64,000 nt of DNA from Microbacterium sp. 10M-3C3 (GTDB lineage: Bacteria > Actinomycetota > Actinomycetes > Actinomycetales > Microbacteriaceae): contig NZ_CP034245.1 in assembly GCF_003931875.1 (NCBI RefSeq), positions 558,001 to 622,000 of the forward strand, given 5' to 3'. The translations under genes and the position numbers were made by a program. The notes under the pieces were generated by a model. That model was not told where the DNA came from and made no database searches. It saw only the letters and a program-made list of their open reading frames with translations. Shown piece after piece: positions 1-8,277 of the stretch. Each line of letters opens with the position of its first letter. Within the stretch, counting starts at the first letter, position 1.

Positions 1-1390
1 TCGCCGGTCCGTCCGCTTCTTCGATTGACGGCTGCGACAAGATGTCTGCTGACACACGTGCCTCCTCGATGGAAGGTGTGTCGGTGAGGATCACACATGC
101 ACGACTCGCGACCTTGCGTGCGGGCGACGGCGAGTCGGCGTCCACATTGATCGTCGCAAAGAAGCGCGGATACGGTGCGAGCGTCAGCCTTGAGGGGACG
201 GTGACGCCGTTGTCCATCGTTGATACGTCGTCGCTCCGCGAGTGCAGTCGGAAATCGAGAGTGCCGGCTTCCGTGCCACCCAGGCCATGCACGAGGGCAG
301 ACAGATAGCCCTCGATGGGAGACAGGTTCGCTTCCTCGATGATCACGACGGGCGCATCCTTGCGCTCATCGGTTGACCCGAGCGGAAGCAGATCCAGAAG
401 GGGTGACTGCGCAATGAACTGCTGTCCAGCGAGATGCGAGTAGTAGCCGAGGAACTCTTCCTGCCGCGCCAGGAATCGACTGCCTTCAAGGCGTGTGCGC
501 CGGTCCTTCTTCGCGAAGAAGGCGGCGAGCGCCGAGGCGATCAGCGACTTGCCACTCCCGCTTGGGCCGGCCATGAGCACGAACTGGCTGCCGAGCGTGG
601 ACGCCAGGAGGTCATGAATGTCAGCGTCACTCGCGGTGATCCCGTATGCCGTTGCGAACTTCTTGAACTCGTCGATCAACGATGTGATCTGCTCGATCGG
701 AGCTTCCTCGTAGCCGTGCCCCTGGACGGCCGCAGTGCCCGGCTGTACGTCAGCAGGGGGTCCAAAGGAGGACCTCTCGAGGAGCGTGGACGACCACTCG
801 GGAGCGCCGAGGATCGGGACTCCAAGCGGTGTCGGGGTGGTGAAGCGCTCGTACTCATCGAGCGACAGTCCGAGTTTCTCAGCTGCGGAGGTCTGGAGCT
901 CAACGGTCGACGGCTCGGCTGTCCACTCGACATCGCGTGTGAGTAGCACGGCAAGCGCCGGTCCCGCCGGCCCAGTGACACCGAGGGCCTGGTACTGATC
1001 GAGCAGCACATCGATCGCGTCAGCGCGGATCCCGTTGCCGATGTGGCGGTCGCCGCCGGCCCCGTCGTCATTGAAGAGCAGCGTCTGTGTGTAGCCACGC
1101 GTCGCCTTGTTCCAGACCGTCGAGCGACCCGCCTGTTCGTTCTTGAGCCAACGCTGCGTTGAGTTCAGATTGATGAATGGGTTGAGCGTGCCCGTTCGTA
1201 CGTTCGGAACGAGCGTGAACAGGTCGGCCACCGCTCGGTCGGCACCTCGCGTCGAAGAGTCATAGGGAGCGGCGGCGATGCGACGCCCGGCGAGGAACGC
1301 CTGAGTCCAGTTCGAGTCGGCCGTTCGACGGACATGCTCACTGAGCTGGTGCAGCGCGGTTTCGAGCGCCTCCTCGGAGACCCGTGTCAT
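1..1390 (-). CDS. McrB-like AAA+ ATPase, C-terminus cut by window edge
   Basis: An open minus-strand frame starts at ATG 1390 and runs off position 1, giving 463 visible residues. AGAGGTGGG lies just upstream as ribosome binding site. Walker A is GPSGSGKS (about residues 275-282) and Walker B is VVIIEEANLS (about 348-357). A later segment, ATINVDADSPSPARKVASRA, resembles the sensor region of McrB/AAA_5-type ATPases (GTVNVDETT...SPKVLDRA). Residues 1-250 would be a target-recognition or oligomer region that I cannot name. McrB proteins are nucleotide-driven motors that work with a McrC-type nuclease; such a partner would lie left of the window. It is divergent from a DNA methyltransferase, suggesting a restriction-modification or LlaJI-like module. 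Confidence 0.75.
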   Translation of the reverse strand, partial: MTRVSEEALETALHQLSEHVRRTADSNWTQAFLAGRRIAAAPYDSSTRGADRAVADLFTLVPNVRTGTLNPFINLNSTQRWLKNEQAGRSTVWNKATRGYTQTLLFNDDGAGGDRHIGNGIRADAIDVLLDQYQALGVTGPAGPALAVLLTRDVEWTAEPSTVELQTSAAEKLGLSLDEYERFTTPTPLGVPILGAPEWSSTLLERSSFGPPADVQPGTAAVQGHGYEEAPIEQITSLIDEFKKFATAYGITASDADIHDLLASTLGSQFVLMAGPSGSGKSLIASALAAFFAKKDRRTRLEGSRFLARQEEFLGYYSHLAGQQFIAQSPLLDLLPLGSTDERKDAPVVIIEEANLSPIEGYLSALVHGLGGTEAGTLDFRLHSRSDDVSTMDNGVTVPSRLTLAPYPRFFATINVDADSPSPARKVASRACVILTDTPSIEEARVSADILSQPSIEEADGPA

Positions 1391-1588
1391 CGCGACGCCC
1401 ACCTCTTCTTTCGCCCCTGACTCATGACACCAGATCCTATCGGCGCCCCTCGACATGGCCTGGAGGCCCGTGCTTCTAGGGTTGAGATGCGAGTGTCGGC
1501 GGCCCCAGGTTCAATAGGCCCGGCCCTGATTCCCGCCACACGGCGCCGGGTCCGTATCCCGGCAACAAGTAATGGCAAGGTGGACACC

Positions 1589-2872
1589 ATGGCACCAGAC
1601 CGACCTCGCGTTGTAGCGCTGAAGCAGGGGGTTCAACTCCCCGATATCAAGCCCCAGACCCCGGTCGCCGCCCTCGATCGTTCGGCGTGGTTGTCCAGCG
1701 CGGAGACGTTCAGCATCGCGGAGGTCGCACCGCTCGTCGGTATGGCCCCCACCTTCATCGCGAAGGTCCTCGGTCGTCGCGCTCACCTCACCGTCCAGGA
1801 TGTGCTCACTCTGCTCGACCAGGATGCGTTCAGTGAGACCTTCCTGCCGCGTAGCAAGGTGCTCGACTTCCTCACGGCCGAGCGCGAAGAGCCGGGCAAC
1901 GACTACCAACGCACAGACACGCATCTTCTGATCGAAGGCAACGTCACTGAGGCGCTGGACCTACTCGAGCCCGGCTCGGTGAACTGCGTCGTGACCTCCA
2001 CGCCGTACTGGGGGCTTCGGATCTACAAGGACTCCAAACTCGTGCGCTGGGCCGACGGAGAGGAATGCGCCTACGGCCACGAGCAGACTCCTGAAGGTTT
2101 CATTCGGCACTCCGTCCAGATCCTGTTCCAGCTGCGCAACGTCCTCGCTGACGACGGTTCCATCTGGTGGAACATCATGGACTCGTACAACACCCGCACG
2201 CAGATCCGAGGAAATGCGGCCGAGGCGCTCCGCGCGATGCAGGGTAAGGACTCCAAGTCCTGGGCAGACCATGCCGCCCGCCGCTACAGCGCTGGACACT
2301 CCTACCTCAAGGATGGCGAGCTAAGCATGATCCCCGTTCAGATCGCGCAGCGGGCAAGCCGAATCGGACTCTTCGTGAAGAGTCTTATCACCTGGGCGAA
2401 GACGAGCAGCATGCCTGAGCCGCAGAACTCCCGTGTGAGTCGCGGCTCTGAATTCGTGATTCACATGACTAAGACCCGCACGCCAAAGTTCGATCGCGAG
2501 GCGTATCGCCGTATCGCTCCCGCACTCGGTGGTCGCAACGTCGGGTTCGAGTCGGACAAGCTCGCGGACGTGTGGGTGCTGCCGACTTCGAGCGGTAAGA
2601 ATGGGCACGGCGCCCAGTTTCCAACAGCGCTCCCGGGTCGGTGTATAGCCCTCAGTACTGACACGGAAGACGTGGTGCTCGATCCGTTTGTCGGGAGCGG
2701 CAACTCAGGCGTTGCTGCCCGCGCACTAGGGCGTCGTTTCATCGGGATCGACGTCTCGCCGCAGTACATCGGTATCGCTGAGGCCGCGATCAGCAGTGTG
2801 CCTCGCAGCGGCTTCGCGGCCGCAACGGATGCGACCGCTCACCAGGACCTGCCGATGACCGGAGAGCTCTAG
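1589..2872 (+). CDS. Site-specific DNA methyltransferase, beta class (N4-cytosine or N6-adenine)
   Basis: A 427-residue protein. I chose ATG 1589 because AAGGTGG sits 6-7 bases upstream; the frame is open further up but has no good site. The catalytic motif IV is TSTPYWGLR (about residues 136-144), a variant of the SPPYW type, and the AdoMet-binding motif DPFVGSGNSG follows near the C-terminus (365-374). Motif IV before motif I defines the beta class. Residues 40-95 look like a helical DNA-binding region ahead of the catalytic domain. It is divergent from the McrB-like ATPase and probably protects the host from that system. Base specificity (C or A) cannot be read from the motif alone. Confidence 0.85.
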   Translation: MAPDRPRVVALKQGVQLPDIKPQTPVAALDRSAWLSSAETFSIAEVAPLVGMAPTFIAKVLGRRAHLTVQDVLTLLDQDAFSETFLPRSKVLDFLTAEREEPGNDYQRTDTHLLIEGNVTEALDLLEPGSVNCVVTSTPYWGLRIYKDSKLVRWADGEECAYGHEQTPEGFIRHSVQILFQLRNVLADDGSIWWNIMDSYNTRTQIRGNAAEALRAMQGKDSKSWADHAARRYSAGHSYLKDGELSMIPVQIAQRASRIGLFVKSLITWAKTSSMPEPQNSRVSRGSEFVIHMTKTRTPKFDREAYRRIAPALGGRNVGFESDKLADVWVLPTSSGKNGHGAQFPTALPGRCIALSTDTEDVVLDPFVGSGNSGVAARALGRRFIGIDVSPQYIGIAEAAISSVPRSGFAAATDATAHQDLPMTGEL

Positions 2873-3060
2873 CTCAGCGCGACTGGGGGTGCGCTCTGCG
2901 ACACGGCGACGACCGTGACTGTCGCCAGCATTATGAGCGCGGATATGCGGAAGCCAACTTTGGCCCCGCGCACGACAGCAGTGTCACCTACGGCCGGATT
3001 CATCAATGACGCGACGCGACGCATCGTCGCGATCGCCTCGTTGAAGTCGATATCTTGCAT
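2869..3060 (-). CDS. Small single-pass membrane protein
   Basis: A 63-residue hypothetical protein starting at ATG 3060, with GAGGAG about seven bases upstream. An N-terminal helical part of about 30 residues is followed by one hydrophobic segment (roughly residues 36-57) and a short tail. It is convergent with the methyltransferase and their stop codons overlap by a few bases at a CTAG. It is divergent from the XRE regulator at 3175, so it may share control with it. No family was recognised. Confidence 0.5.
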   Translation of the reverse strand: MQDIDFNEAIATMRRVASLMNPAVGDTAVVRGAKVGFRISALIMLATVTVVAVSQSAPPVALS

Positions 3061-3139
3061 CTTCCAACTCCTCTCTAAAGTTGCCTCTTGTTGGAACCTA
3101 CGCGGCAAGCATAGATCGTCGAGTACCTACCTGCAACAT

Positions 3140-3168
3140 TAGACAACTATTCGAGTTGTTGGTACGAT
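3140..3168 (+). promoter_or_regulatory. Leaderless promoter with an operator between -35 and -10
   Basis: TAGACA (3140-3145) and TACGAT (3163-3168) are separated by exactly 17 bases. The expected transcription start is about 3175, the A of the regulator's ATG, so the mRNA would be leaderless; there is no Shine-Dalgarno sequence there. A perfect palindrome ACAACT-ATTCG-AGTTGT (3143-3159) fills the spacer and is well placed for autorepression by the downstream XRE protein. Confidence 0.6.
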
Positions 3169-3174
3169 TTCACC

Positions 3175-3741
3175 ATGAGCGACAGTGGCGCCATGAGCGA
3201 CGATCGGCCCGAGCACGAGGATCCGCAATATGTTGATCTGGTCGTCGGGCCCAACCGCGAGCAGGACAACAAGAGCTTCGGCAGAATGCTCGCGGAGTTT
3301 CGCGAACTCGCCGGTCTATCTCGGAGCGAGGCAGCGGCAAGGCTAGACATCTCGGCCGAGTACCTGCGTCTTATCGAACTGGGACGCCGTAGTCCAGCCC
3401 TGGGCCAGATGCGCGCGTTCATTGACACCTACTCGATCCAAGGCGATGTGGGGCGCCTTCAGCCGGGGGGCGACCGTCCCGACCTAATCCTCATGCCACC
3501 ACATGGTGACGAACCTATGAACGTGGAGTTTGTGAGCAGAGTCCGCGAAGCGCGCCGCCGAGGCATTGACTTGTCCCCCGAGGCCGAGAAGCGGCGCGAG
3601 ACCGTACGCCGACGGGAAGCAGAGCTGCCCTCTGAGAGCCGCGCTGTCGAGCTTGGCTACATCGTCGCACTTCTCGCCAAGGCAGACGACCGAACGCTGG
3701 CGAAGATCTATGACATCTTGGAGACCGACTCCACTGCTTGA
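3175..3741 (+). CDS. XRE-family transcriptional regulator
   Basis: A 188-residue protein with a helix-turn-helix at about residues 35-85 (LAEFRELAGLSRSEAAARLD and the following recognition helix), followed by a charged linker and a helical C-terminal part. No ligand-binding or peptidase domain is recognised. It lies between the restriction-type module and the glycosylase gene. A perfect palindrome inside its own promoter suggests autoregulation. It may control the methyltransferase module or the element as a whole; that is inference. Confidence 0.75.
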   Translation: MSDSGAMSDDRPEHEDPQYVDLVVGPNREQDNKSFGRMLAEFRELAGLSRSEAAARLDISAEYLRLIELGRRSPALGQMRAFIDTYSIQGDVGRLQPGGDRPDLILMPPHGDEPMNVEFVSRVREARRRGIDLSPEAEKRRETVRRREAELPSESRAVELGYIVALLAKADDRTLAKIYDILETDSTA

Positions 3742-3834
3742 CTTCGACGCCGGACATCGATCGACATGCCCGCCATGCGGCCCATTCCGTCATCACTGAA
3801 AATCGAGCACGCGTTCCTGGAGAAGGAGGTGGTC

Positions 3835-4515
3835 GTGTCGCGAACCGCATTGCCAACAGACTGGGCCGCTGGCGTCGCTGCGCAGGGGCTCGACGTCGAG
3901 GTGATCGACGACATAGTCGACCGCGCATACGTGGCGCCAGTCACAACCTGGCCCACAGAGACGGCTGTGTTCAGAGCCTTCGAGCTGACACCGCTCGACC
4001 GCGTCCGGGTCGTAGTCGTTGGCCAGGATCCATATCCCAGCGCAGCCGACGCGACCGGCGTTGCCTTCTCCACAGGACCGCGCGGCGCCGTTAGAGATGC
4101 GTTGAAGGCCGTTTACGCCAACCTGTCCTCTGACCCTGCCTTTGCTGCACCCAGCCACGGCGACCTCACGGAGTGGGCCGAGCGCGGAGCGCTGTTGCTC
4201 AACGCGGCGCTCACGCTCGGCGCCACGAGCTTGGATATGCGGTGCAGCCTTTGGCGGCCCCTGCTTCGCGCAGCGCTCGCGGCCGTGAGCGCGACGGGTA
4301 AGCCGATTCCGGTCGTGCTCCTCGGGGGACGGGCCGTTGCCCTTCGCGCTGCCGTCAAGGATCCTGCGGCGGTACAGGCAGCGGGGCACCCCACGCCGCG
4401 CAATAAGCGCGCGAATCAGTTCCCGCTCTTCGAGTATGCGCGTCCCTTCCGCGACGCCAACGCGTTCCTGATGAGCCGCGGTGAAGCTCCATTCGACTGG
4501 TCGCTCGCGCCGTAG
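3835..4515 (+). CDS. Uracil-DNA glycosylase-like protein (family 1, divergent)
   Basis: A 226-residue protein from GTG 3835, chosen because AAGGAGG lies five bases upstream; an in-frame ATG at 3766 has no such site. Motif A is GQDPYP (63-68) where UNG has GQDPYH, so the catalytic Asp and the Tyr that excludes thymine are kept but the His is Pro. The base-binding LLN segment is present (121-123), and motif B is HPTPRN (185-190) instead of HPSPLS. Family-1 enzymes cut uracil from DNA by flipping out the base. The motif changes and the position beside a restriction-type module allow a different target, for example a modified base in phage DNA. The fold assignment is firm, the substrate is not. 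Confidence 0.75.
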   Translation: MSRTALPTDWAAGVAAQGLDVEVIDDIVDRAYVAPVTTWPTETAVFRAFELTPLDRVRVVVVGQDPYPSAADATGVAFSTGPRGAVRDALKAVYANLSSDPAFAAPSHGDLTEWAERGALLLNAALTLGATSLDMRCSLWRPLLRAALAAVSATGKPIPVVLLGGRAVALRAAVKDPAAVQAAGHPTPRNKRANQFPLFEYARPFRDANAFLMSRGEAPFDWSLAP

Positions 4516-4554
4516 CTGGTCAATTCCACGCTGGAGGCTGAATAGTCCCGGTCG

Positions 4555-4761
4555 TCAGCGCCGCTGCACTGCCCCGGCGTACACCCACGCGTGGTGCTCT
4601 TGTCTGTCGTCCTCGATCCATCGCACCAACACCGCGGCGTCCGTCCAGGCAATCGCCGCCACCTCGATGGCTCTCGGCTCGACATTTGCGACTTGGAATT
4701 GGAGCCGCGCTGTCACGGGGATGGGTTCGCGCGCATCACGGCGTCGGCCGGTAGCGCGCAC
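4555..4761 (-). CDS. Small hypothetical protein, possibly a gene remnant
   Basis: A 68-residue frame from GTG 4761. The frame is open upstream to a stop near 4830 but has no other start codon, and the extra residues (DLVGRDIERADRARAERGTP...) also look protein-like. The product reads as an acidic beta-rich protein ending in HHAWVYAGAVQRR. No family recognised and no convincing ribosome binding site, so it may be the tail of a decayed gene. Confidence 0.3.
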   Translation of the reverse strand: MRATGRRRDAREPIPVTARLQFQVANVEPRAIEVAAIAWTDAAVLVRWIEDDRQEHHAWVYAGAVQRR

Positions 4762-4869
4762 CTCGTCGATCGAGAGCCCAAGCGGGGTGCCGCGTTCCGC
4801 GCGGGCACGGTCCGCGCGCTCGATGTCCCGCCCGACGAGGTCTTAGCGCCGGTTCTGCCCCACCGGCCG

Positions 4870-5115
4870 TTAGTCCCAGGCAGCAACGAGCAGCCAGCGT
4901 TCTCCCTCGCGCTCAACGTCGACGACGACGGTGCGATGATCTCGATCTGACCTTGCCGTGAAGCGCCACGCATCCCACAGGTCCCCGTCTGCTTGGAGAC
5001 TGGGGGCGTCGATCACACGCCAGCGTTCCTGGCGCCAGACGAGCCGGCGGGGTACACCAGCCTCACACCAGAGTTGGACGTCCTCGCGTACCGGAACTCG
5101 CATCATCATCCCCAT
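4870..5115 (-). CDS. Small DUF6504-like protein (tentative)
   Basis: An 81-residue product with the pattern VQLWCEAGVPRRLVWRQERW, a mixed middle and a C-terminal ERWLLVAAWD. From memory this resembles small actinobacterial DUF6504-type proteins in which a cytoplasmic beta-barrel-like core carries a VWCE...RFVWRGRRYRV pattern. Function unknown. Its start overlaps the zinc-ribbon gene upstream on the same strand by about 50 bases, suggesting translational coupling or that one of the two starts is misplaced. Confidence 0.5.
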   Translation of the reverse strand: MGMMMRVPVREDVQLWCEAGVPRRLVWRQERWRVIDAPSLQADGDLWDAWRFTARSDRDHRTVVVDVEREGERWLLVAAWD

Positions 5116-5296
5116 CGTCGTAGAGATGTTCGATGCTATCTCCCGTGTCAGACACCGCGGGGCTCACCTCGGGAGCGGTCGCCTCCCTGCAGGAAGGACA
5201 CCACCAGCCGAAGGAGCGCGCCTCCAGCGGCGACAGGCAGCTGGGGCAGTTCCTGGTGGCGAACTCGAGCGGGTCGCCGGGGAACTGGATGAGCAC
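5063..5296 (-). CDS. Small zinc-ribbon protein, possibly N-terminally incomplete
   Basis: A 77-residue product from GTG 5296 with two CPSC knuckles about 15 residues apart (NCPSCLSPLE... and WWCPSCREA), a typical zinc ribbon, then an acidic tail. The same frame is open upstream to a TGA near 5469 and encodes a plausible sequence (VIGAQHPGIEGSIVGIEL) but has no ATG, GTG or TTG there. So either the short form is real or the gene has lost its start. Confidence 0.4.
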   Translation of the reverse strand: MLIQFPGDPLEFATRNCPSCLSPLEARSFGWWCPSCREATAPEVSPAVSDTGDSIEHLYDDGDDDASSGTRGRPTLV

Positions 5297-5558
5297 GACA
5301 TCACCGTACGCCGACTGGCATGTGGCGAAGGAGTTTATCCAGAGCGTCTTGGCGACACTCGTCCGTATGGACCTCGCAGAGAGTTCGATACCGACGATTG
5401 ACCCCTCAATGCCAGGGTGCTGCGCGCCGATTACCTGCGGCGCGCGGCGGCACGACCACCAGGCACGTCAGTGAGCCGCATGGTGGTCTGGAAGGTGCAA
5501 AGGTGGCCCAATCACGGAGCCGCCCCGTGCCTACTTATGCCAAACGTGAAGCGATTGG

Positions 5559-6308
5559 TCATGGTTGCGTGCGCCGCCGCTCCTGCTTCAAATTGGCGAA
5601 TGGGAGTCTGCCGTAGTGCGCGGTGAACTCGCGAGTCAGCTCGGCCTCGACTGCCCCGGGATCCTCCGCTTCGACGCGCCATGCCACGAGCAGCTCGTCC
5701 CTGTCCGCGAGGCACCAGATGTAGCGACCGCCCCAATGTCCGATCGGCTCCCCCGCGCCGTGGCGACGAAACTCGTCGAGGCGTTTGGCGATCCCACGTC
5801 GGCCGTTGGTGCCAGGCGTGGCCACGCCGATGTAGATGACCTCGGCACCGCGCACCCACTTGCTTTGCAGCTTCTCGAGCGGCACGGATGGGTCGCGGCG
5901 CTGGAACCACCCAGCGGGACTGATCTCCTGAAACTCCGGTGGCACGTCAGCTCGGGAACGCACGACGAGGTACACGCCACCTGCCTTGGGAACATCTGTT
6001 GCTGGCAGGTCAGCGAAGCGGACAAAGCCCTTAAAGCCGTCAGCGCGCAGTCCATCGATCGTCCAGCGGCTGAAGTCGGCAATCCACTGCCGCATGCGTC
6101 CCGTGAGTTCTGCGGTGGCGGCCTGACGCTGGGCGAAGAAGATGTTGACGAGCTGGTTGTCGGCCATCCAGTGCACATCGCTCGACTGATCGGGCACCGC
6201 GACGAGAAGCTCGGCGACGAACTCGTCGTAGTTCAGCGCACAATCGAAGGAGTCGAGGTGGTCGGCCGCTGCGGTGAGATCGAGAACGAGCTGCCTGTTG
6301 GAGGTCAC
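5559..6308 (-). CDS. GIY-YIG superfamily nuclease-like protein
   Basis: A 249-residue protein. The C-terminal half holds a GIY-YIG core: GVY at 111-113, YIG at 159-161, an Arg-rich helix (RGIAKRLDEF), a conserved Glu around 221-223 and a terminal Asn (PFANL, 239). The long insert between the two strands is unusual. The N-terminal 100 residues are an unassigned helical domain. GIY-YIG enzymes cut DNA in restriction, homing and repair; in mobile elements they often serve defence or inter-element competition. It stands alone on the minus strand, upstream of the DUF3846 pair in transcription order but separated from it by about 180 bases. Confidence 0.65.
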   Translation of the reverse strand: MTSNRQLVLDLTAAADHLDSFDCALNYDEFVAELLVAVPDQSSDVHWMADNQLVNIFFAQRQAATAELTGRMRQWIADFSRWTIDGLRADGFKGFVRFADLPATDVPKAGGVYLVVRSRADVPPEFQEISPAGWFQRRDPSVPLEKLQSKWVRGAEVIYIGVATPGTNGRRGIAKRLDEFRRHGAGEPIGHWGGRYIWCLADRDELLVAWRVEAEDPGAVEAELTREFTAHYGRLPFANLKQERRRTQP

Positions 6309-6493
6309 TTCCGCACTGTAGCGGCCCGGACGGACACCGCGTTCGCGCGGCTGTGGCCTGTTTTGTCAATGGGACAGTGCGCCGTGGTGGCGGCGCACCG
6401 GACGTGAAAGAGGCGGCGACCGCGCCGGACCGAGTACTCGTGGTGCTCAAGGTCCGGGCAGTCGCCGCCGCGTGGTGGTTGCGCCTGAGTCCG

Positions 6494-7045
6494 TCAGGGG
6501 GCGGGCGGGTGTTCCAGGTCGGCCGGGTCGGTGGCGCGGACCGGCTGGATGGTGATGCCGCTGCCCACAGGAACGACGCGTACGTCTTCTGCGTGCCTCC
6601 ATCGTTCAAGCGTGACCATTGCCCAGACGAGCGCTTCGAAGTAGTCGGTATAGGTGGCCGGGATCTGCATCCAGTCCGCCTCGCCCTTGACCTTCGCTTC
6701 GACGCGCCATCTGCCCGGTTCGGTGAGGAGCGGAGCGACGTCGGTCGGAATGCTCGTGCTATCGCCGTTTCCGTCGGGCAGCCCGACGATCAGCGCCGGG
6801 CCGACCAGCATCGCCTTCTGGCGGGTTTCGGGCACGAAGTACCACCAGAGGAAGGTGGTACGGGGGTTGAACGGCAACCCAAGCACCAAGCCTTCCTCGT
6901 GGACGTAGATCGTGATCCCGAGCTCTGGGATGTCCACCGGCTCGATCCAGCCGCCCACCGCGGCCTGGTAGTCCTCCAATTGGTGGACCTCGAGCCCAGA
7001 GATGGGCTCGTCCTGGTCGGCGGGGATGCGCAGCGCCCTCACCAC
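6494..7045 (-). CDS. DUF3846-like protein, copy B
   Basis: A 183-residue protein with the DUF3846 pattern: an N-terminal VRALRIPAD strand, a helix-turn YQAAVGGWIEPVDI, then ITIYVHEEGLVLGLPFNPR and a MLVGPALIVG strand. The C-terminal 70 residues are an added domain. DUF3846 proteins are common in actinophages and conjugative elements; their role is unknown. The GTG start overlaps the stop of the upstream paralogue, so the two genes form an operon from one duplication. Confidence 0.7.
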   Translation of the reverse strand: MVRALRIPADQDEPISGLEVHQLEDYQAAVGGWIEPVDIPELGITIYVHEEGLVLGLPFNPRTTFLWWYFVPETRQKAMLVGPALIVGLPDGNGDSTSIPTDVAPLLTEPGRWRVEAKVKGEADWMQIPATYTDYFEALVWAMVTLERWRHAEDVRVVPVGSGITIQPVRATDPADLEHPPAP

Positions 7046-7581
7046 AGCCGCTCACCTCCCGAAGCACTGAGGCTCGCGAGCAGGTCGGTGCCCGAGGCTT
7101 CTCCGACAATGCGGAAGCGGGATGCCGCGCCCATGGTCGCCCGAAACAGCGAGCACCAGACGGCGGCATCGAACACGTTGTCGAAGCGCGCCATGGTGTC
7201 GAGCCAGGTTCGCTGGTCGCCTCGTCTTGTGGCCTGCACGAGGATGCTGGTCGCGCCGAGGAACTGTTCCACGAACACCGGGACGTCACCGCCGTCTTCG
7301 TCGAAGTGCTGACCGTTGCCGGACAGCACGACGTCGCCGAGGATGAGCGGGTACTCGGTGGGCACTGCGCTGCAGTACCACCAGAGCGCCGACGCGCGGA
7401 CGTTCAGCGGCTGGTGCTCCCGACGGGCGCCCTCATTCATGTAGACGGTGACGTCGAGGCTAGGAATCTCGAGCGGTTCCAGATTGCCGTCAACGGCGGT
7501 CTGGAACGCCCCTAGATCGGGCAGCTCGCACACGCGAGAGGGTCGCCGTATGTCATGCGGGATGACGATGCTTCGCACCAC
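7039..7581 (-). CDS. DUF3846-like protein, copy A
   Basis: A 180-residue paralogue of the next gene, with the same order of elements (VRSIVIPHD, FQTAVDGNLEPLEIPSLDVT, WWYCSA, ILGDVVLSG). TAAGGAGG lies six bases ahead of GTG 7581, so this is the strong translation start of the pair. It is more divergent in its C-terminus than copy B, suggesting the duplicates have specialised. Confidence 0.65.
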   Translation of the reverse strand: MVRSIVIPHDIRRPSRVCELPDLGAFQTAVDGNLEPLEIPSLDVTVYMNEGARREHQPLNVRASALWWYCSAVPTEYPLILGDVVLSGNGQHFDEDGGDVPVFVEQFLGATSILVQATRRGDQRTWLDTMARFDNVFDAAVWCSLFRATMGAASRFRIVGEASGTDLLASLSASGGERLW

Positions 7582-7786
7582 CTCCCACCTCCTTACTGTT
7601 GTCGCGACCGAGAACCCTCATGAGTTCCCTGACAAGTCGCGGGGCAGCAACGAGGTGGGATGCTTCGGGCGACCGGCCCGGAGGGAGCGCGCCTGCGCTC
7701 GACCTCCGGGACAGCCGCCCCTCTCCCGACCCCCAGTGGCGGGGAGGGAGTGCTGGCCGCTCAACCGAGCGCAGACGAATCTCGTC

Positions 7787-8116
7787 CTACGCGGGAGCGG
7801 CCTTGCCGCGACTCGGCGGAGCCTTTGCTCCGGAATCGGCGGCGCCGAAGATGGCCTCGATGGCGCTCTGCTTGGTTTTCGCTTCGCGCTCGATCTCGGC
7901 TCGCACCGTCTCGGCGCGCTGGAGCACCTTCGGATCGGACTTGGAAGCCTCGATCCAGGACTCCAGGGCAAGACGGATCTCTTCGGTGACGGTGCGGTCG
8001 TTGAGCTGGGCGATCACGTCCAGCTGGGCCCGCAAGCCGTCGGTGATGCGAACGGCGAGCGTCCGCAGTGGCCCGAGAGCCGTCGCCGGCACCTCGGGCA
8101 GTTCGTTCTCAGCCAT
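7787..8116 (-). CDS. Ribbon-helix-helix regulator with coiled C-terminus
   Basis: A 109-residue protein. ATG 8116 is chosen for its GAGGAGG six bases upstream. The segment RTLAVRITDGLRAQLDVIAQ followed by a second helix (TVTEEIRLALESWIEA) is a typical Arc/CopG ribbon-helix-helix fold, which binds palindromic operators as dimers. The rest is a charged helix and a Pro/Ala/Lys tail. A 19-bp palindrome found four times in the element lies about 115 bases upstream of this gene, making it the best candidate for the protein that binds it; that is inference. Confidence 0.6.
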   Translation of the reverse strand: MAENELPEVPATALGPLRTLAVRITDGLRAQLDVIAQLNDRTVTEEIRLALESWIEASKSDPKVLQRAETVRAEIEREAKTKQSAIEAIFGAADSGAKAPPSRGKAAPA

Positions 8117-8230
8117 GCTGAGCCTCCTCATCGGAAGCGACGGACGACCCCCGGATGGGGTCCTCTTGGACGTCGCAGCCCGACGAGGCGGATGAGCGAT
8201 TATGAACGAACGGTCTCAAAAGTCAATGCC

Positions 8231-8249
8231 CGTTGTCCATTCCACAACG
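8231..8249. promoter_or_regulatory. 19-bp palindromic operator, copy 1
   Basis: CGTTGT-CCATTCC-ACAACG: perfect six-base arms and a seven-base centre. It lies in the divergent gap between the ribbon-helix-helix gene and the small membrane protein gene at 8316. It differs by one base from the reverse complement of the copy at 25697. Confidence 0.7.
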
Positions 8250-8277
8250 CGCGACCTCTGGTGAGCACGATGATGTC

